Part shown: positions 53,815-63,582 of the stretch, piece after piece
How the letters are laid out: each line of letters opens with the position of its first letter
Position numbering within the stretch: position 1 is the first letter of the stretch
DNA from: Sabulicella rubraurantiaca
GTDB taxonomy: Bacteria; Pseudomonadota; Alphaproteobacteria; Acetobacterales; Acetobacteraceae
Assembly (NCBI RefSeq): GCF_017355885.1
Contig: NZ_JAFEUU010000003.1
Coordinates: forward strand, 62,001-126,000
Length of the DNA stretch: 64,000 nucleotides
Reading direction: 5' to 3'
The notes under the pieces: model-generated
The model's database searches: none
The model's input: only the letters and a program-made list of their open reading frames with translations
What the model was told of the DNA's origin: nothing
Position numbers and translations under genes: made by a program

Positions 53815-55356
53815 TTGAACGGTGCCGAATCCCTGGTCCACTCGCTGCTCAAGAGCGGCGTCGAAGTTTGCTTCGCCAATCCCGGCACCAGCGAGATGCA
53901 TTTCGTCGCAGCGCTCGACCGCGTTCCGGGCATGCGCTGCGTTCTTGGCCTGCAGGAGAACGTGGTGACCGGCGCCGCGGACGGCTACTACCGCATCAGC
54001 GGCAAGCCGGCGGTGACTCTGCTGCATTGCGGCCCTGGCCTCGCCAACGGCCTCGCCGCCCTGCATGACGCACGCCGTGCCCATTCGGGCATCGTGAATT
54101 GCGTCGGCGACCAGGCGACCTATCACCGCCCGCTCGACGCGCCGCTCACCGCCGACACGGAAGGCTTCGCGCGCGGGGTTTCCGCCTGGGTCCGCACCAG
54201 CACGCAGGCAAGCGAGGTCGGCCAGGACGTCGCCGTGGCGGTGCAGGCCGCCCGGACCTCGCCCGGTCAGGTGGCGACCCTCATCCTCCCTTCCGACACG
54301 TGCTGGAATGACGGCGGCCAGGTCGCCGAGGCGCTGCCCGTGCCCGCGACGCCGCAGGCCGAGGCGCATGCCATCCGCAACGCCGCCAAGGTGCTGCGCG
54401 AGAAGAAGAACGTGCTGATCCTGCTGGGCGGCCCGACGGCCCTGACCGAGGCCGGCCAGATCGCGGCCCAGCGGGTGATTGCGCATACGGGCGCGCATAT
54501 CCTGGCCGAAACCTCCAACGCGAAGATCGCGCGCGGCCAGGGCCGCATGCAGCTCGACCGCGTGCCCTATCCGCCCGATCAGGCGATCGAGCGGCTGAAG
54601 GGCTATGAGCAGATCATCCTCGTCGGCTCGAAGGCGCCGGTCGGCTTCTTCGGCTATCCGAACTATCCCTCGCTCCACTATCCGCCGAAGGCCGAGATCA
54701 CCGTCCTGACGCGCCAGGAGCAGGACGCGGTCACGGCGCTGACCGCGCTGGCCGAGGAGCTCGGGGCGCCGAAGGTGACGATGCCCGATAACGGCCCCAA
54801 GCCTGAGCTGCCGCGCGGCGCGCCTTCGCCGGAAGGGCTTGCGCAGGTGATCGCGGCGCTGATGCCCGAGCATGCCATCGTCGTGGACGAATCGGTGACC
54901 TATGGCCGCGGCCTCTCGCCGCTGACGCATTGCGCCGCGAAGCATGACTGGCTGCAGAATCGCGGCGGCGCCATCGGCTATGGCTTCCCGGTCGCGACCG
55001 GCGCGGCCGTGGCCGGCGGCGGCCGTCGCGTGATCTCGCTCCAGGCCGACGGCTCGGGCATGTACACGGTGCAGGCGCTGTGGACGCAGGCGCGGGAGAA
55101 ACTGCCGATCACCACGATCGTGCTGTCCAACCGCAAGTACCAGATCCTCATCGGCGAATACCGCAATGTCGGCGCCAATCCCGGCCCGACCGCGATGCAG
55201 ATGCTCGACCTCGGCAATCCGGACATCAACTGGGTCCAGGTGGCGAACGGCATGGGGGTCGAGGCCGCGACCGCCTCGACGCTGGAGGAGCTGGCGGATC
55301 TCGTCGCCCAGAGCCTTGCGCAGGACAACCCGTTCCTGATCGAGTTCCTGATCTGA
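53815..55356 (+). CDS. ThDP-dependent enzyme, acetolactate synthase large-subunit-like
   Basis: A 513-aa ThDP enzyme with the three-domain layout of acetolactate synthase and benzoylformate decarboxylase. The catalytic glutamate is in LGLQENVVTGAADGYY near residue 48, and the ThDP-Mg motif runs from QADGSGMYTVQALW near 412 to the asparagine of VLSNRKYQI. It starts at TTG 53815, eight nt after an AGGAG site. The real reaction is uncertain; no ilvN small subunit follows and the protein is shorter than IlvB, so a 2-oxoacid decarboxylase is as likely. It is followed 17 nt later by fdhD and mobA. Confidence 0.82.
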   Translation: MNGAESLVHSLLKSGVEVCFANPGTSEMHFVAALDRVPGMRCVLGLQENVVTGAADGYYRISGKPAVTLLHCGPGLANGLAALHDARRAHSGIVNCVGDQATYHRPLDAPLTADTEGFARGVSAWVRTSTQASEVGQDVAVAVQAARTSPGQVATLILPSDTCWNDGGQVAEALPVPATPQAEAHAIRNAAKVLREKKNVLILLGGPTALTEAGQIAAQRVIAHTGAHILAETSNAKIARGQGRMQLDRVPYPPDQAIERLKGYEQIILVGSKAPVGFFGYPNYPSLHYPPKAEITVLTRQEQDAVTALTALAEELGAPKVTMPDNGPKPELPRGAPSPEGLAQVIAALMPEHAIVVDESVTYGRGLSPLTHCAAKHDWLQNRGGAIGYGFPVATGAAVAGGGRRVISLQADGSGMYTVQALWTQAREKLPITTIVLSNRKYQILIGEYRNVGANPGPTAMQMLDLGNPDINWVQVANGMGVEAATASTLEELADLVAQSLAQDNPFLIEFLI

Positions 55357-55373
55357 CGGCCGGGCAGGCCCAT

Positions 55374-56255
55374 ATGAATCCCATGGACCTGCCCGATCTG
55401 CGCATCGCGCCCGACCCCGCCGACCCCCGCCTGACCCGTCGCGTCACCGGGCGCGACCAGACGGGGGCGGCAGTGGAAACCAGCGTCACGGTGGAACGCC
55501 CGCTCACCCTCTACCTGAACGGGCAGGAAATCGTGACGATGATGACCATCCTAGACCGGCCCGAGGATCTCGCGGTGGGCTACCTGCTAAACCAGGGAAT
55601 GCTCCGCGCCGACGACCGGCTGACGGTGGTGGAATATGACGACGACCTCGGCGTGGTGGTGGTCCGCACCGAGCGGCGCACCTCCTTCGAAGAGAAGCTG
55701 AAGAAGAAGACGCTCACCAGCGGCTGCGCCCAGGGCACCGCCTTCGGCGACCTGATGGAAGGCTTCGCCGAGGTGAAGCTGGACACGGAGGCGCGGCTGC
55801 GGACCAGCGAGCTCTACCGCCTGCTGCATCGCATTAACACCATTCCCAGCCTCTACCTGGAGGCGGGGGCGATCCATGGCTGCGCCCTGGCGGAGGGCGA
55901 CCGGCCGCTCTGCTACATGGAAGATGTCGGCCGCCACAACGCGGTGGACAAGATCGCCGGCTGGATGTTCCGCGAAGGGGTGCGGGGCAGCGTCTTCTAC
56001 ACCACGGGCCGCCTCACCTCGGAGATGGTGATCAAGACGGTGCGGATGGGCATCCCTATCCTCGTCTCCCGCTCCGGCTTCACCGCCTGGGGGGTGGATC
56101 TGGCGCGGGAGGCCAACCTGACGCTGATCGGCCGCTGCAAGGGCAAGCGCTTCACCGTGCTGGCCGGCGAGGAGCGGCTGATCTGGGATGCCGACCTCTC
56201 CTATGTCGAGGAGGAGAGCGCCAAGCACTGGCGGAAGAATGCCCGTGAGGAATGA
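55374..56255 (+). CDS. fdhD: Formate dehydrogenase accessory sulfurtransferase FdhD
   Basis: A 293-aa FdhD. In E. coli it passes sulfur to the molybdenum cofactor of formate dehydrogenase. Blocks seen: [20 protein letters not shown] near residue 40, [16 protein letters not shown], the cysteine loop [14 protein letters not shown] near 120 with a single Cys rather than the Cys-x-x-Cys of E. coli, [15 protein letters not shown] near 183 and [23 protein letters not shown] 55374 or ATG 55383 may be used. It overlaps mobA by 17 nt. No formate dehydrogenase gene is in the window. Confidence 0.93.
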   Translation: MNPMDLPDLRIAPDPADPRLTRRVTGRDQTGAAVETSVTVERPLTLYLNGQEIVTMMTILDRPEDLAVGYLLNQGMLRADDRLTVVEYDDDLGVVVVRTERRTSFEEKLKKKTLTSGCAQGTAFGDLMEGFAEVKLDTEARLRTSELYRLLHRINTIPSLYLEAGAIHGCALAEGDRPLCYMEDVGRHNAVDKIAGWMFREGVRGSVFYTTGRLTSEMVIKTVRMGIPILVSRSGFTAWGVDLAREANLTLIGRCKGKRFTVLAGEERLIWDADLSYVEEESAKHWRKNAREE

Positions 56256-56853
56256 CACATTCGGCGTGGTGCTGGCGGGCGGCCTCGCGCGTCGCATGGG
56301 GGGCGGGGACAAGCCGCTGCGTCCCCTTGGTGGGAAGCCCATGCTGGAGCATGTGCTGGCGCGGCTGGCGCCGCAGGTCTCCGGCGTCGCGCTGAACGCG
56401 AACGGCGACCCGGCGCGCTTCGCCATGCTCGGCCTGCCGGTCTGGCCCGACACGCTGCCGGATCACCCAGGTCCCTTGGCCGGCATCCTTGCCGCGATGG
56501 AGAACAGCCCGGCCGAATGGGTGGTCACCGTGCCGGGCGACAGCCCCTTCCTGCCCAGTGACCTCGTCGCGCGGCTCCATGCGGCGCGGGAAATGGCGAG
56601 GGTTCCGCTCGCCTGCGCCGCCTCGGGTGGCTGGGCGCACCCGCCGGTCGGGCTGTGGCGGCGCGACCTTGCCCCGGCGTTGCGTGCGGCGGTGGAAGCG
56701 GGGGAGCGTAAGATTGATCGCTGGACGGCGCGGATCGGCGTGGCAGAGGCGGAATGGCCCACCGAACCGCTCGATCCCTTCTTCAACGCCAACACGCCGG
56801 AGGAGCTGGCAGAGGCCGAGAAGCTCTTGCGATCGGGCGCTGTTCCGCCTTAG
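56239..56853 (+). CDS. mobA: Molybdenum cofactor guanylyltransferase
   Basis: A 204-aa MobA that joins GMP to molybdopterin to make the MGD cofactor used by formate dehydrogenases and nitrate reductases. The nucleotidyltransferase signature [20 protein letters not shown] is near residue 10, followed by [10 protein letters not shown], the Mg-binding [18 protein letters not shown] near 93 and a C-terminal [10 protein letters not shown] motif. ATG 56239 lies inside the end of fdhD; GTG 56245 is an alternative. The fdhD-mobA pair serves molybdoenzyme maturation. Confidence 0.93.
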   Translation: MPVRNDTFGVVLAGGLARRMGGGDKPLRPLGGKPMLEHVLARLAPQVSGVALNANGDPARFAMLGLPVWPDTLPDHPGPLAGILAAMENSPAEWVVTVPGDSPFLPSDLVARLHAAREMARVPLACAASGGWAHPPVGLWRRDLAPALRAAVEAGERKIDRWTARIGVAEAEWPTEPLDPFFNANTPEELAEAEKLLRSGAVPP

Positions 56854-56897
56854 GGAAGCTGGAGCCAGTCGGCACTGAACCGGGAAGAACCAGAACC

Positions 56898-57023
56898 ATG
56901 AAGTCCGTCCTGACGGGTATCGTCCTCGCTGTTCTCATCGCCGTCGGCGCCGCCTTCATCCTGGATGGCATGGTGCAGCGTCCGGTGCAGGACAGCTTCT
57001 CCACTCAGGGCACCCGCCTCTGA
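56898..57023 (+). CDS. Single-pass membrane microprotein
   Basis: A 41-aa protein, [20 protein letters not shown] followed by a short polar tail ending STQGTRL. One strong hydrophobic helix covers residues 3-22. It begins at ATG 56898 behind GGGAAGAA, 44 nt after mobA. Its clean composition, ribosome binding site and position between two housekeeping genes support a real gene. I do not recognise a family and give it no function. Confidence 0.6.
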   Translation: MKSVLTGIVLAVLIAVGAAFILDGMVQRPVQDSFSTQGTRL

Positions 57024-57108
57024 ACCAAGGCACTGGGCGGGGGCCGTCCCTTGCCCCTCCCGCCCCGGGGGAATAGAACCCGGCCACCGCCGGACCCTGA
57101 GGATCGCC

Positions 57109-59169
57109 TTGGCCACCACCGAACCCGATACCCAGCCGCGCGCCGAACCCACGGCGGCGCAGGCAGCCCAGGCCGCCATCCTCGCCCGCCCCGCCACGGA
57201 GGAGCGCCGCATGGCCGACGCCATCCGTGCCCTGGCGATGGATGCGGTCGAGGCGGCGAAGTCGGGCCATCCCGGCATGCCCATGGGCATGGCCGACGCG
57301 GCCACGGTGCTGTGGTCCAAGTTCCTGAAATACGACGCCGCCGATCCGCGCTGGCCCGACCGCGACCGTTTCGTCCTTTCGGCCGGCCATGGCTCCATGC
57401 TGCTCTACTCCCTGCTGCACCTGACCGGGCATGCGGGCATGGGCACCGAGGAGCTGCGCCGCTTCCGGCAGCTGCATTCCCCCGCCGCCGGCCACCCCGA
57501 ATTCGGCGAGCACCCGGCGATCGAGACCACCACCGGCCCGCTGGGCCAGGGCATCTCCACCGCCGTCGGCATGGCGCTGGCCGAGCGCATGCTGGCCTCG
57601 CGCTTCGGCAAGTCGCTGGTGGATCACCGCACCTGGGTCATCGCCTCGGATGGCGATTTGCAGGAAGGCATCTCCCACGAGGCGGCGTCGCTCGCCGGGC
57701 ACCTGAAGCTGGAGAAGCTGACGGTGCTGTGGGACGACAACAACATCTCCATCGACGGCGACACCTCGCTTTCCTTCTCCGAGGACGTGCTGAAGCGCTT
57801 CCAGGCCTATGGCTGGGCCGTCCGCCGGGTGGATGGGCACGACCATCAGGAACTGGCCGGGGCGATGTCGCAGGCGCTGCGCTCGCGCAAGCCGACGCTG
57901 ATCGCCTGCCGCACCATCATCGGCTTCGCCGCACCGAAGAAAGCGGGCACCGCCGCCTCCCACGGCGCGCCGCTGGGCGGTGACGAGATCGCGGCGGCGA
58001 AGTCCGCGCTGGGCTGGAACGCCGAGCCCTTCACCGTGCCCGAGGGGCTGAAGGGGCGCTGGGAGGAGGCGGGCCGCCGTTCCGCCGGCACGCGCCGCTC
58101 CTGGCTGAAGCGCCTCGCCAAGCATCCGATGCGCGCGGATTTCGAGCTCGCCACCGCCGGCAAGCTGCCGGAGAACTGGACCGAGGCGCTGAACGCGCTG
58201 CGCGCGGAATGGGCCGAGGCGAAGCCCAAGCTCGCCACCCGCGTCGCCAGCCAGAAGTCGCTCGAAGCCCTGGTGCCGGCCGTGCCGGAGATGGTGGGCG
58301 GCTCCGCCGACCTCACCGGCTCCAACAACACCAACGTGAAGGGCATCCCGGTGGTGCGGCCGGGCGATTATGGCGGCCGCTTTGTCCATTGGGGCGTGCG
58401 CGAGCACGGCATGGCCGCGGCCATGAACGGCATGGCGCTGCATGGCGGGCTGATCCCGTATAGCGGCACCTTCCTGGTCTTCGCCGACTACCTGCGCCCG
58501 GCGCTGCGCCTCGCGGCGCTGATGCATCAGCGCGTCATCCACGTGCTGACGCATGACAGCATCGGCCTGGGCGAGGACGGGCCGACGCACCAGCCGGTCG
58601 AGACGCTGGCCAGCCTGCGCGCTATCCCGAACTGCTTCGTCTTCCGCCCCGCCGACGCGATGGAAACGGCGGAATGCTGGGAGATGGCTCTGCGCCGCGC
58701 CGACGGGCCTTCCGTGCTGGCGCTCACCCGCCAGGGCGTGCCCGCCCTGCGCGAGGAGGCGGGCGAGAATCGCTGCGCCCGCGGCGGCTACGTGCTGGCG
58801 GAGGCCGAGGGCGGCGAGCGCCAGGTGACGCTGATCGCCACCGGCTCCGAAGTGTCGGTCGCCGTCGCGGCGCGCAAAGCGCTGGCCGAGGCGGGAATCC
58901 GCGCTGCCGTGGTATCCTTGCCCTCTTGGGAACTTTTCGCCGCGCAGGACGTTGGCTACCGGGCCTCCGTGCTCGGCGCGGCGCCGCGCATCGGCATCGA
59001 GGCCGCTCTGCCCTTCGGCTGGGAGCGCTGGCTCGGCGAGCGCTCGGCCTTCGTGGGCATGCAGGGCTTCGGCGCCTCCGCGCCGGCCGAGGCGCTGTTC
59101 GAACATTTCGGCATCACGCCGGCCGCGGTGGTCGCGGCGGCGCGCAAGCTTGTGGAAGGGGATCGCTAG
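57109..59169 (+). CDS. tkt: Transketolase
   Basis: A 686-aa ThDP enzyme moving two-carbon units in the pentose phosphate pathway. Blocks: [20 protein letters not shown] near residue 45, [19 protein letters not shown] near 143, the ThDP motif [19 protein letters not shown] to [13 protein letters not shown] near 180-220, and [20 protein letters not shown] near 425. It starts at TTG 57109 behind TGAGGA; the next in-frame ATG, at 57211, would remove conserved sequence. It is first of tkt-gap-pgk; gap begins 4 nt after its stop. Confidence 0.95.
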   Translation: MATTEPDTQPRAEPTAAQAAQAAILARPATEERRMADAIRALAMDAVEAAKSGHPGMPMGMADAATVLWSKFLKYDAADPRWPDRDRFVLSAGHGSMLLYSLLHLTGHAGMGTEELRRFRQLHSPAAGHPEFGEHPAIETTTGPLGQGISTAVGMALAERMLASRFGKSLVDHRTWVIASDGDLQEGISHEAASLAGHLKLEKLTVLWDDNNISIDGDTSLSFSEDVLKRFQAYGWAVRRVDGHDHQELAGAMSQALRSRKPTLIACRTIIGFAAPKKAGTAASHGAPLGGDEIAAAKSALGWNAEPFTVPEGLKGRWEEAGRRSAGTRRSWLKRLAKHPMRADFELATAGKLPENWTEALNALRAEWAEAKPKLATRVASQKSLEALVPAVPEMVGGSADLTGSNNTNVKGIPVVRPGDYGGRFVHWGVREHGMAAAMNGMALHGGLIPYSGTFLVFADYLRPALRLAALMHQRVIHVLTHDSIGLGEDGPTHQPVETLASLRAIPNCFVFRPADAMETAECWEMALRRADGPSVLALTRQGVPALREEAGENRCARGGYVLAEAEGGERQVTLIATGSEVSVAVAARKALAEAGIRAAVVSLPSWELFAAQDVGYRASVLGAAPRIGIEAALPFGWERWLGERSAFVGMQGFGASAPAEALFEHFGITPAAVVAAARKLVEGDR

Positions 59170-59173
59170 GACG

Positions 59174-60214
59174 ATGACGGTCAAGGTTGCCATCAACGGG
59201 TTCGGGCGCATCGGGCGCCTCGTGCTGCGCGCGATGATCGAGAGCGGGCGCACCGACGTGGAGTGCGTCGCGATCAACGACCTCGGCTCCGTCGAGGCGA
59301 ATGCCCACCTCTTCCGCTACGACAGCGTCCATGGCCGCTTCCCCGGCGAAGTTCAGGTCGAGGGCGACAGCATCATCATCCGCGCCAATGGCCGGCAGTA
59401 TGCGCCCATCAAGGTGACGGCCGAGCGCGACCCGACCAAGCTGCCCTGGCAGGGCGTGGACGTGGCCGCCGAGTGCACCGGCATCTTCACCAACTCCGAC
59501 AAGGCGGCGCTGCTGCTGCAGGCCGGGCCGCGCAAGGTGCTGGTTTCCGCCCCCGTCACCTGGGCGGAGGCGCATAGCGACGCCTCGGCGCAGGCGACGA
59601 TCGTCTATGGCGTCAACCACAAGATCCTGAAGCCGAGCCACCAGATCGTCTCCAACGCTTCCTGCACCACGAACTGCCTGGCGCCGGTGGCGAAGGTCCT
59701 CCATGAGAAGTGGGGCATCGCCCGCGGCTACATGGTGACGATCCATGCCTACACCGGCGACCAGAACACGGTGGACACGCTGCACAAGGACCTGCACCGG
59801 GCCCGTGCCGCCGCCGTCTCCGCCATTCCGACCTCGACCGGCGCGGCCAAGGCCGTGGGCCTCGTCCTGCCGGAGCTGAAGGGCAAGCTGGACGGCACCG
59901 CCATCCGCATCCCGACGCCCAACGTCTCCCTGATCTCGCTGGACGTGAACCTCAACACGCCGGGCGTGACGAAGGAGATGGTGAACGCGGCGATGAAGGA
60001 AGCCGCGGAGGGCGAGCTGAAGGGCATCCTCGGCTACAACACCGCGCCGCTCGTCTCCATCGACTTCAACCACGACGCCCACTCCTCCACCTTCGATGCA
60101 ACGCAGACGCAGGTGGTGGATGGCGCGCTGGTGCGCGTCATGGCGTGGTATGACAACGAGTGGGGCTTCAGCAATCGGATGTCGGATACGGCGGCCCTCC
60201 TCGGCAAGCTGTAA
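59174..60214 (+). CDS. gap: Type I glyceraldehyde-3-phosphate dehydrogenase
   Basis: A 346-aa NAD(P)-dependent GAPDH. The dinucleotide motif is KVAINGFGRIGRLVLRAMIE at the N-terminus; the catalytic cysteine is in SNASCTTNCLAPVAKVL near residue 158; the partner histidine is in MVTIHAYTGDQNTVD near 185; the C-terminus has MAWYDNEWGFSNRM. It begins 4 nt after tkt and precedes pgk, an order used in glycolysis and gluconeogenesis in alphaproteobacteria. Copy D of the dispersed repeat lies between it and pgk, and may end or stabilise the tkt-gap part of the message. Confidence 0.96.
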   Translation: MTVKVAINGFGRIGRLVLRAMIESGRTDVECVAINDLGSVEANAHLFRYDSVHGRFPGEVQVEGDSIIIRANGRQYAPIKVTAERDPTKLPWQGVDVAAECTGIFTNSDKAALLLQAGPRKVLVSAPVTWAEAHSDASAQATIVYGVNHKILKPSHQIVSNASCTTNCLAPVAKVLHEKWGIARGYMVTIHAYTGDQNTVDTLHKDLHRARAAAVSAIPTSTGAAKAVGLVLPELKGKLDGTAIRIPTPNVSLISLDVNLNTPGVTKEMVNAAMKEAAEGELKGILGYNTAPLVSIDFNHDAHSSTFDATQTQVVDGALVRVMAWYDNEWGFSNRMSDTAALLGKL

Positions 60215-60239
60215 GCGCCACATCCGATTATTTTGTTTG

Positions 60240-60361
60240 TGCCCTCAAACGCCGGGCGCGCGCTCCGCGCGCTTGGCTTTCGCGCCACCACGGGCGCGCT
60301 TGTGACGCGATAAGGTCTGGGCGCGGCGGCCGTCCTTGCGGCCGCACCCTCCGTGGGCGGT
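60240..60361 (+). repeat. Dispersed intergenic repeat, copy D
   Basis: It starts TGCCCTCAAACGCCGGGCGC, then a GCGCGCTCCGCGCGC hairpin, TTGGCTTTCGCGCC, a divergent middle, GGTCTGGGCGCGGCGGCCG, a GCGGCCGTCCTTGCGGCCGC hairpin and CCTCCGTGGGCGG. It is co-oriented with gap, 25 nt after its stop, and ends 30 nt before pgk. Like copy A it lacks the first hairpin of copies B and C. Confidence 0.8.
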
Positions 60362-60391
60362 GCTTTTCCTTGATGTTGCCCCGGAGGTTTC

Positions 60392-61585
60392 ATGCCCGCT
60401 TTCCGCACCCTCGATGACCTGGACGCGCGCGGCAAGCGCGTGCTGCTGCGCGCCGACCTGAACCTGCCGGTGAAGGACGGGCGCATCACCGACATGACGC
60501 GCATCGAGCGCCTGGTCCCGACGCTGCGCGAGCTGCTCGACAAGGGCGCGCGGCTCATCGTCTGCTCACATTTCGACCGGCCCAAGGGGCAGCGCGTGCC
60601 GGAGATGTCGTTGAAGCCCATGCAGGCCGCGCTGACGCAGGCCTTGGGAAGCGAGGTGCGCTTCGCGGATGACTGCATCGGCCCCGAGGCGGAGGCGGCC
60701 GTCGCCGCGCTGAAGGATGGCGAGGCGCTGCTGCTGGAGAACACCCGCTTTCACAAGGGCGAGGAGAAGAACGACGCCGCGCTGACGCAGGGCCTCGCCA
60801 AGCTCGCGGACGTGTTCGTGAACGATGCCTTCAGCGCCGCGCACCGCGCCCATGCCAGCACCGAGGGCGTGGCGCGCCTCGTGCCCGCCTATGCCGGAAG
60901 GCTGATGCAGGCGGAGCTGGAGGCGCTGGACAGGGCGCTCGGCAATCCGCAGCGTCCCGTCGTCGCCATTGTCGGCGGCGCCAAGGTCTCCACCAAGCTC
61001 GACCTGCTCGGCAACCTGTCGAAGAAGGTGGACGTGCTGGTGATCGGCGGCGCCATGGCCAACACCTTCCTGGCCGCGCAGGGCCATGGTGTCGGCAAGT
61101 CGCTGCAGGAAGCGGAGATGCACGACACCGCCCGCCAGATCATGGCCGATGCCAAGGCCAATGGGTGCGAGATCCTGCTGCCGAAGGACCTCGTGGTGGC
61201 GGAGGCCTTTGCCGCGCATTCGCCCAACCAGGTCGTCGGGCTGGATGCGGTGCCGGCGGACCGCATGGCGCTCGATGTGGGGCCCGAGACGGTAAAGGAA
61301 GTGGTGTCCCGCCTCGCCTCCGCGCGGACGCTGGTGTGGAACGGCCCCTTCGGCGCCTTCGAGATCGCGCCCTTCGACGCCGCCACCGTGGCGGTGGCGA
61401 AGGAAGTGGCGCGGCTGACCGAGGCCGGCAGCCTGACCAGCGTCGGCGGCGGCGGCGACACCGTCTCCGCCCTGCGCCATGCCGGCGTGTCGGAGCGGAT
61501 GAGCTACGTCTCCACCGCCGGTGGCGCCTTCCTGGAATGGCTCGAGGGCAAGGAACTGCCGGGCGTCGCGGCGCTGTCGCGCTGA
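60392..61585 (+). CDS. pgk: Phosphoglycerate kinase
   Basis: A 397-aa phosphoglycerate kinase. Blocks: [20 protein letters not shown] near residue 10, [20 protein letters not shown] near 55, [14 protein letters not shown] near 115, [20 protein letters not shown] near 192, and the ATP-binding [15 protein letters not shown] and [20 protein letters not shown] at the end. It starts at ATG 60392 behind CGGAGG. The 177-nt gap after gap contains repeat D, so pgk may be read through from tkt-gap or from its own promoter. A perfect hairpin follows. Confidence 0.97.
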   Translation: MPAFRTLDDLDARGKRVLLRADLNLPVKDGRITDMTRIERLVPTLRELLDKGARLIVCSHFDRPKGQRVPEMSLKPMQAALTQALGSEVRFADDCIGPEAEAAVAALKDGEALLLENTRFHKGEEKNDAALTQGLAKLADVFVNDAFSAAHRAHASTEGVARLVPAYAGRLMQAELEALDRALGNPQRPVVAIVGGAKVSTKLDLLGNLSKKVDVLVIGGAMANTFLAAQGHGVGKSLQEAEMHDTARQIMADAKANGCEILLPKDLVVAEAFAAHSPNQVVGLDAVPADRMALDVGPETVKEVVSRLASARTLVWNGPFGAFEIAPFDAATVAVAKEVARLTEAGSLTSVGGGGDTVSALRHAGVSERMSYVSTAGGAFLEWLEGKELPGVAALSR

Positions 61586-61613
61586 CGCGTTTACTTCTCG
61601 TTGACCTGTTAAG

Positions 61614-61643
61614 GGGACATGCCTCAGCCTTGAGGCATGTCCC
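61614..61643 (+). terminator. Hairpin after pgk
   Basis: GGGACATGCCTCA pairs perfectly with TGAGGCATGTCCC over a 4-nt loop (13-bp stem), 28 nt after the pgk stop. It covers a possible ATG at 61637, arguing against that start. There is no U-tract. Confidence 0.6.
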
Positions 61644-61705
61644 GCAATCGTCTCATCGCAGCCGCGTTTACCCATCCTTCACGGCTGCGATGGAGAGTGC
61701 TGCGC

Positions 61706-61903
61706 ATGATCAGCACCAGCAGCCTCGCCGCCTTCACGCCGGAAGTGTCGCGCACGCGTCCCAGCCAGCCGACGCGTCCGGTCGCCCCCGCTCCCGACAC
61801 CGCTCCCATCCAGCAAGCCGCCGCGCAACGCACGCTGGAAGCGGTGCCCCCGGCTCCTGCCAAGCCCCTGCCGCGCGGCTCACTTCTTGATCTGCGCGTC
61901 TGA
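61706..61903 (+). CDS. Small hypothetical protein, Pro/Ala-rich
   Basis: A 65-aa protein of unknown function (MISTSSLAAFTPEVSRTRPS, then proline-rich sequence, ending KPLPRGSLLDLRV). It starts at ATG 61706, eight nt after GGAGAG; the longer ATG 61637 lies within the pgk hairpin. It has no signal peptide or membrane helix. The more ordered end after a proline-rich stretch and the good ribosome binding site support a real gene, but I cannot name it. Confidence 0.5.
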   Translation: MISTSSLAAFTPEVSRTRPSQPTRPVAPAPDTAPIQQAAAQRTLEAVPPAPAKPLPRGSLLDLRV

Positions 61904-62040
61904 TTTCTGCTGATTTCCTGGGCACGCTCGCCTCGCTGCCGCAAAAAGAGCCACTGTAGCCCGAGGACCAGCCTCCGCTTCCGTGACAGCTTCGTCGCAA
62001 CGACGCCTGCACGCGTCGGAGACGGAAAGCGGCAAGGCCC

Positions 62041-62799
62041 ATGCGCAAGATTCTCCTCGCCCTCACAGCCCTCGCGGGCCTGTCCCTGGCGCAGCCGGCA
62101 GATGCGCAGGTCGCCCTTGGAAATACGGGGCTGGAAGCCAGCATCACCGGCACGGTCGCGAGCGACTACCTGTTCCGCGGCATCAGCCAGACGCGCTCGC
62201 GCATCGCGACCCAGGCGAATGTGGAGTTGGCGCATAGCAGCGGCTTCTACATCGGCGGCTTCATCAGCAATGTCCGCTTCCTCGGCACCGACGCGCGCCA
62301 AGAAGTGGATCTGTTTGGCGGCTACCGCTTCACGGTGGCGGGGCTGAAGCTCGACCTCGGCGGCATCTGGTACACCTACCCGGGCTATGACCGCCCGGCG
62401 GGCGCCTATGGCCTCAACTACGCCGAGGCACAGATCAAGGCGTCCTATGAGATCGGGCCGGTGAACCTGCTCGGCCAGTTCAACTACTCGCCGAACTACT
62501 TCGGCTCCTCGGGCAATGGCTTCTATGCAGAGGCTGGGGCGGACTGGAAGACCGGAATCTTCGAACTGACCCTGGGCGGGCGCATCGGCTACCAGTGGAT
62601 CGAGCGCAACGTGCGCTTCGGCACGCCGGATTATGCCTGGTGGTCGGTGGCAATCTCGCGCGAATTCGCCATTCCCGGCATCGGCACGATCACGGCGGCG
62701 GTCGGGTATTACGACACCTCGATCCGCCGCGGCGACTGCGCCGGCGGGCAGGATATCTGCGCCGCGCGCGCCCTGGGTTCGCTCTCCTTCAAGTTCTGA
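62041..62799 (+). CDS. TorF family putative porin
   Basis: A 252-aa outer-membrane beta-barrel protein of the TorF/Gcw_chp family. Residues 1-22 form a signal peptide (LALTALAGLSLAQPADAQ). The mature part starts ITGTVASDYLFRGISQTRS, the family hallmark, and continues as alternating hydrophobic strands to a C-terminal ...LGSLSFKF ending in phenylalanine, as needed for barrel assembly. The transported solute is unknown. Its promoter should lie in the 137 nt upstream, in which I see no clear element. It starts at ATG 62041. Confidence 0.85.
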   Translation: MRKILLALTALAGLSLAQPADAQVALGNTGLEASITGTVASDYLFRGISQTRSRIATQANVELAHSSGFYIGGFISNVRFLGTDARQEVDLFGGYRFTVAGLKLDLGGIWYTYPGYDRPAGAYGLNYAEAQIKASYEIGPVNLLGQFNYSPNYFGSSGNGFYAEAGADWKTGIFELTLGGRIGYQWIERNVRFGTPDYAWWSVAISREFAIPGIGTITAAVGYYDTSIRRGDCAGGQDICAARALGSLSFKF

Positions 62800-62877
62800 A
62801 CCGCTTCTGAACCGCGCCCTCTGCTTGACGCATCCTCTCCAGCCGGCGGACGTTCCGCGGCTGGAGGGACTTGTTGC

Positions 62878-63504
62878 ATGCACCGTTTGATCATCGCCGC
62901 CCTGCTCGCCGCCACGCCGGCGGTGGCGCAGGAGCGCCCATCCGTCACCCCGACGCGCGACGCGACGGTGACCTACCGCCTCCAGGGCACGCCGGGCGGC
63001 GGAGCGGCCGGGACGCTGAACGAGATGCGGATCGGCTTCCTCGCCGCGCGGCGACTCATCCGCCTGGATCTGCCCACGGGCGGTGGCTACATCGTGGCCG
63101 ACCACCGCGCCCGCACGGGCTTCATGGTGAATGAGGCGATGCGCGCGGTGGTGGAACTACCCCCGGGCAGCGGCCCGGCCGGGATGCTGCCGCGTGAGAG
63201 CGCGAACTACACGCGCGAGGGTTCGGACAGCGTCGCCGGCTTTCCCTGCACGCTGTGGCGCGTGGAGGATGCGGGCCGCACCGCCCGCGCCTGTATCACC
63301 ACGGACGGGCTGATCCTTCGCGCCGAAGGCCCCAATGGCCGCATGGAGGCCGTGGCGGTGGACCGCACGCCGCTCGACCCGCTGCGCTTCGAGCGGCCGA
63401 CCGGCTATCAGGTGATGCAGCCGCAATCCAACGTGCCGGCGGGTGGTGGCGCGACCCTGCCGCGCGGCACCGCCCTGCCGCCGCCTGGCCTCCCAGGAAG
63501 GTAA
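62878..63504 (+). CDS. Secreted protein of unknown function
   Basis: A 208-aa exported protein. Residues 1-18 are a signal peptide (MHRLIIAALLAATPAVAQ). The mature part suggests a lipoprotein-carrier-like beta sheet, similar in outline to DUF4412-type proteins: a strand-rich start (ATVTYRLQGTPGGG), FMVNEAMRAVVELPPGSGP and a Cys pair (GFPCTLWR and RACITTDG) that could form a disulfide. The last 30 residues are Pro/Gly-rich. It lies between a porin and a CsbD gene, each apparently separately expressed. Confidence 0.65.
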   Translation: MHRLIIAALLAATPAVAQERPSVTPTRDATVTYRLQGTPGGGAAGTLNEMRIGFLAARRLIRLDLPTGGGYIVADHRARTGFMVNEAMRAVVELPPGSGPAGMLPRESANYTREGSDSVAGFPCTLWRVEDAGRTARACITTDGLILRAEGPNGRMEAVAVDRTPLDPLRFERPTGYQVMQPQSNVPAGGGATLPRGTALPPPGLPGR

Positions 63505-63533
63505 GCCCAACGAACCCGCTCGGGTCGCGTTCC

Positions 63534-63569
63534 TGTCTGGCAAGGCGCCTGCGTTGGCGCCACCAGACA
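63534..63569 (+). promoter_or_regulatory. Stem-loop directly before the csbD ribosome binding site
   Basis: TGTCTGG pairs with CCAGACA, with an inner GGCGCC/GGCGCC stem. It ends immediately before the AGGAGG site of csbD. It may terminate the upstream transcript or control csbD translation, for example by temperature or anti-sense pairing. Confidence 0.45.
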
Positions 63570-63582
63570 AGGAGGTTCCTCC

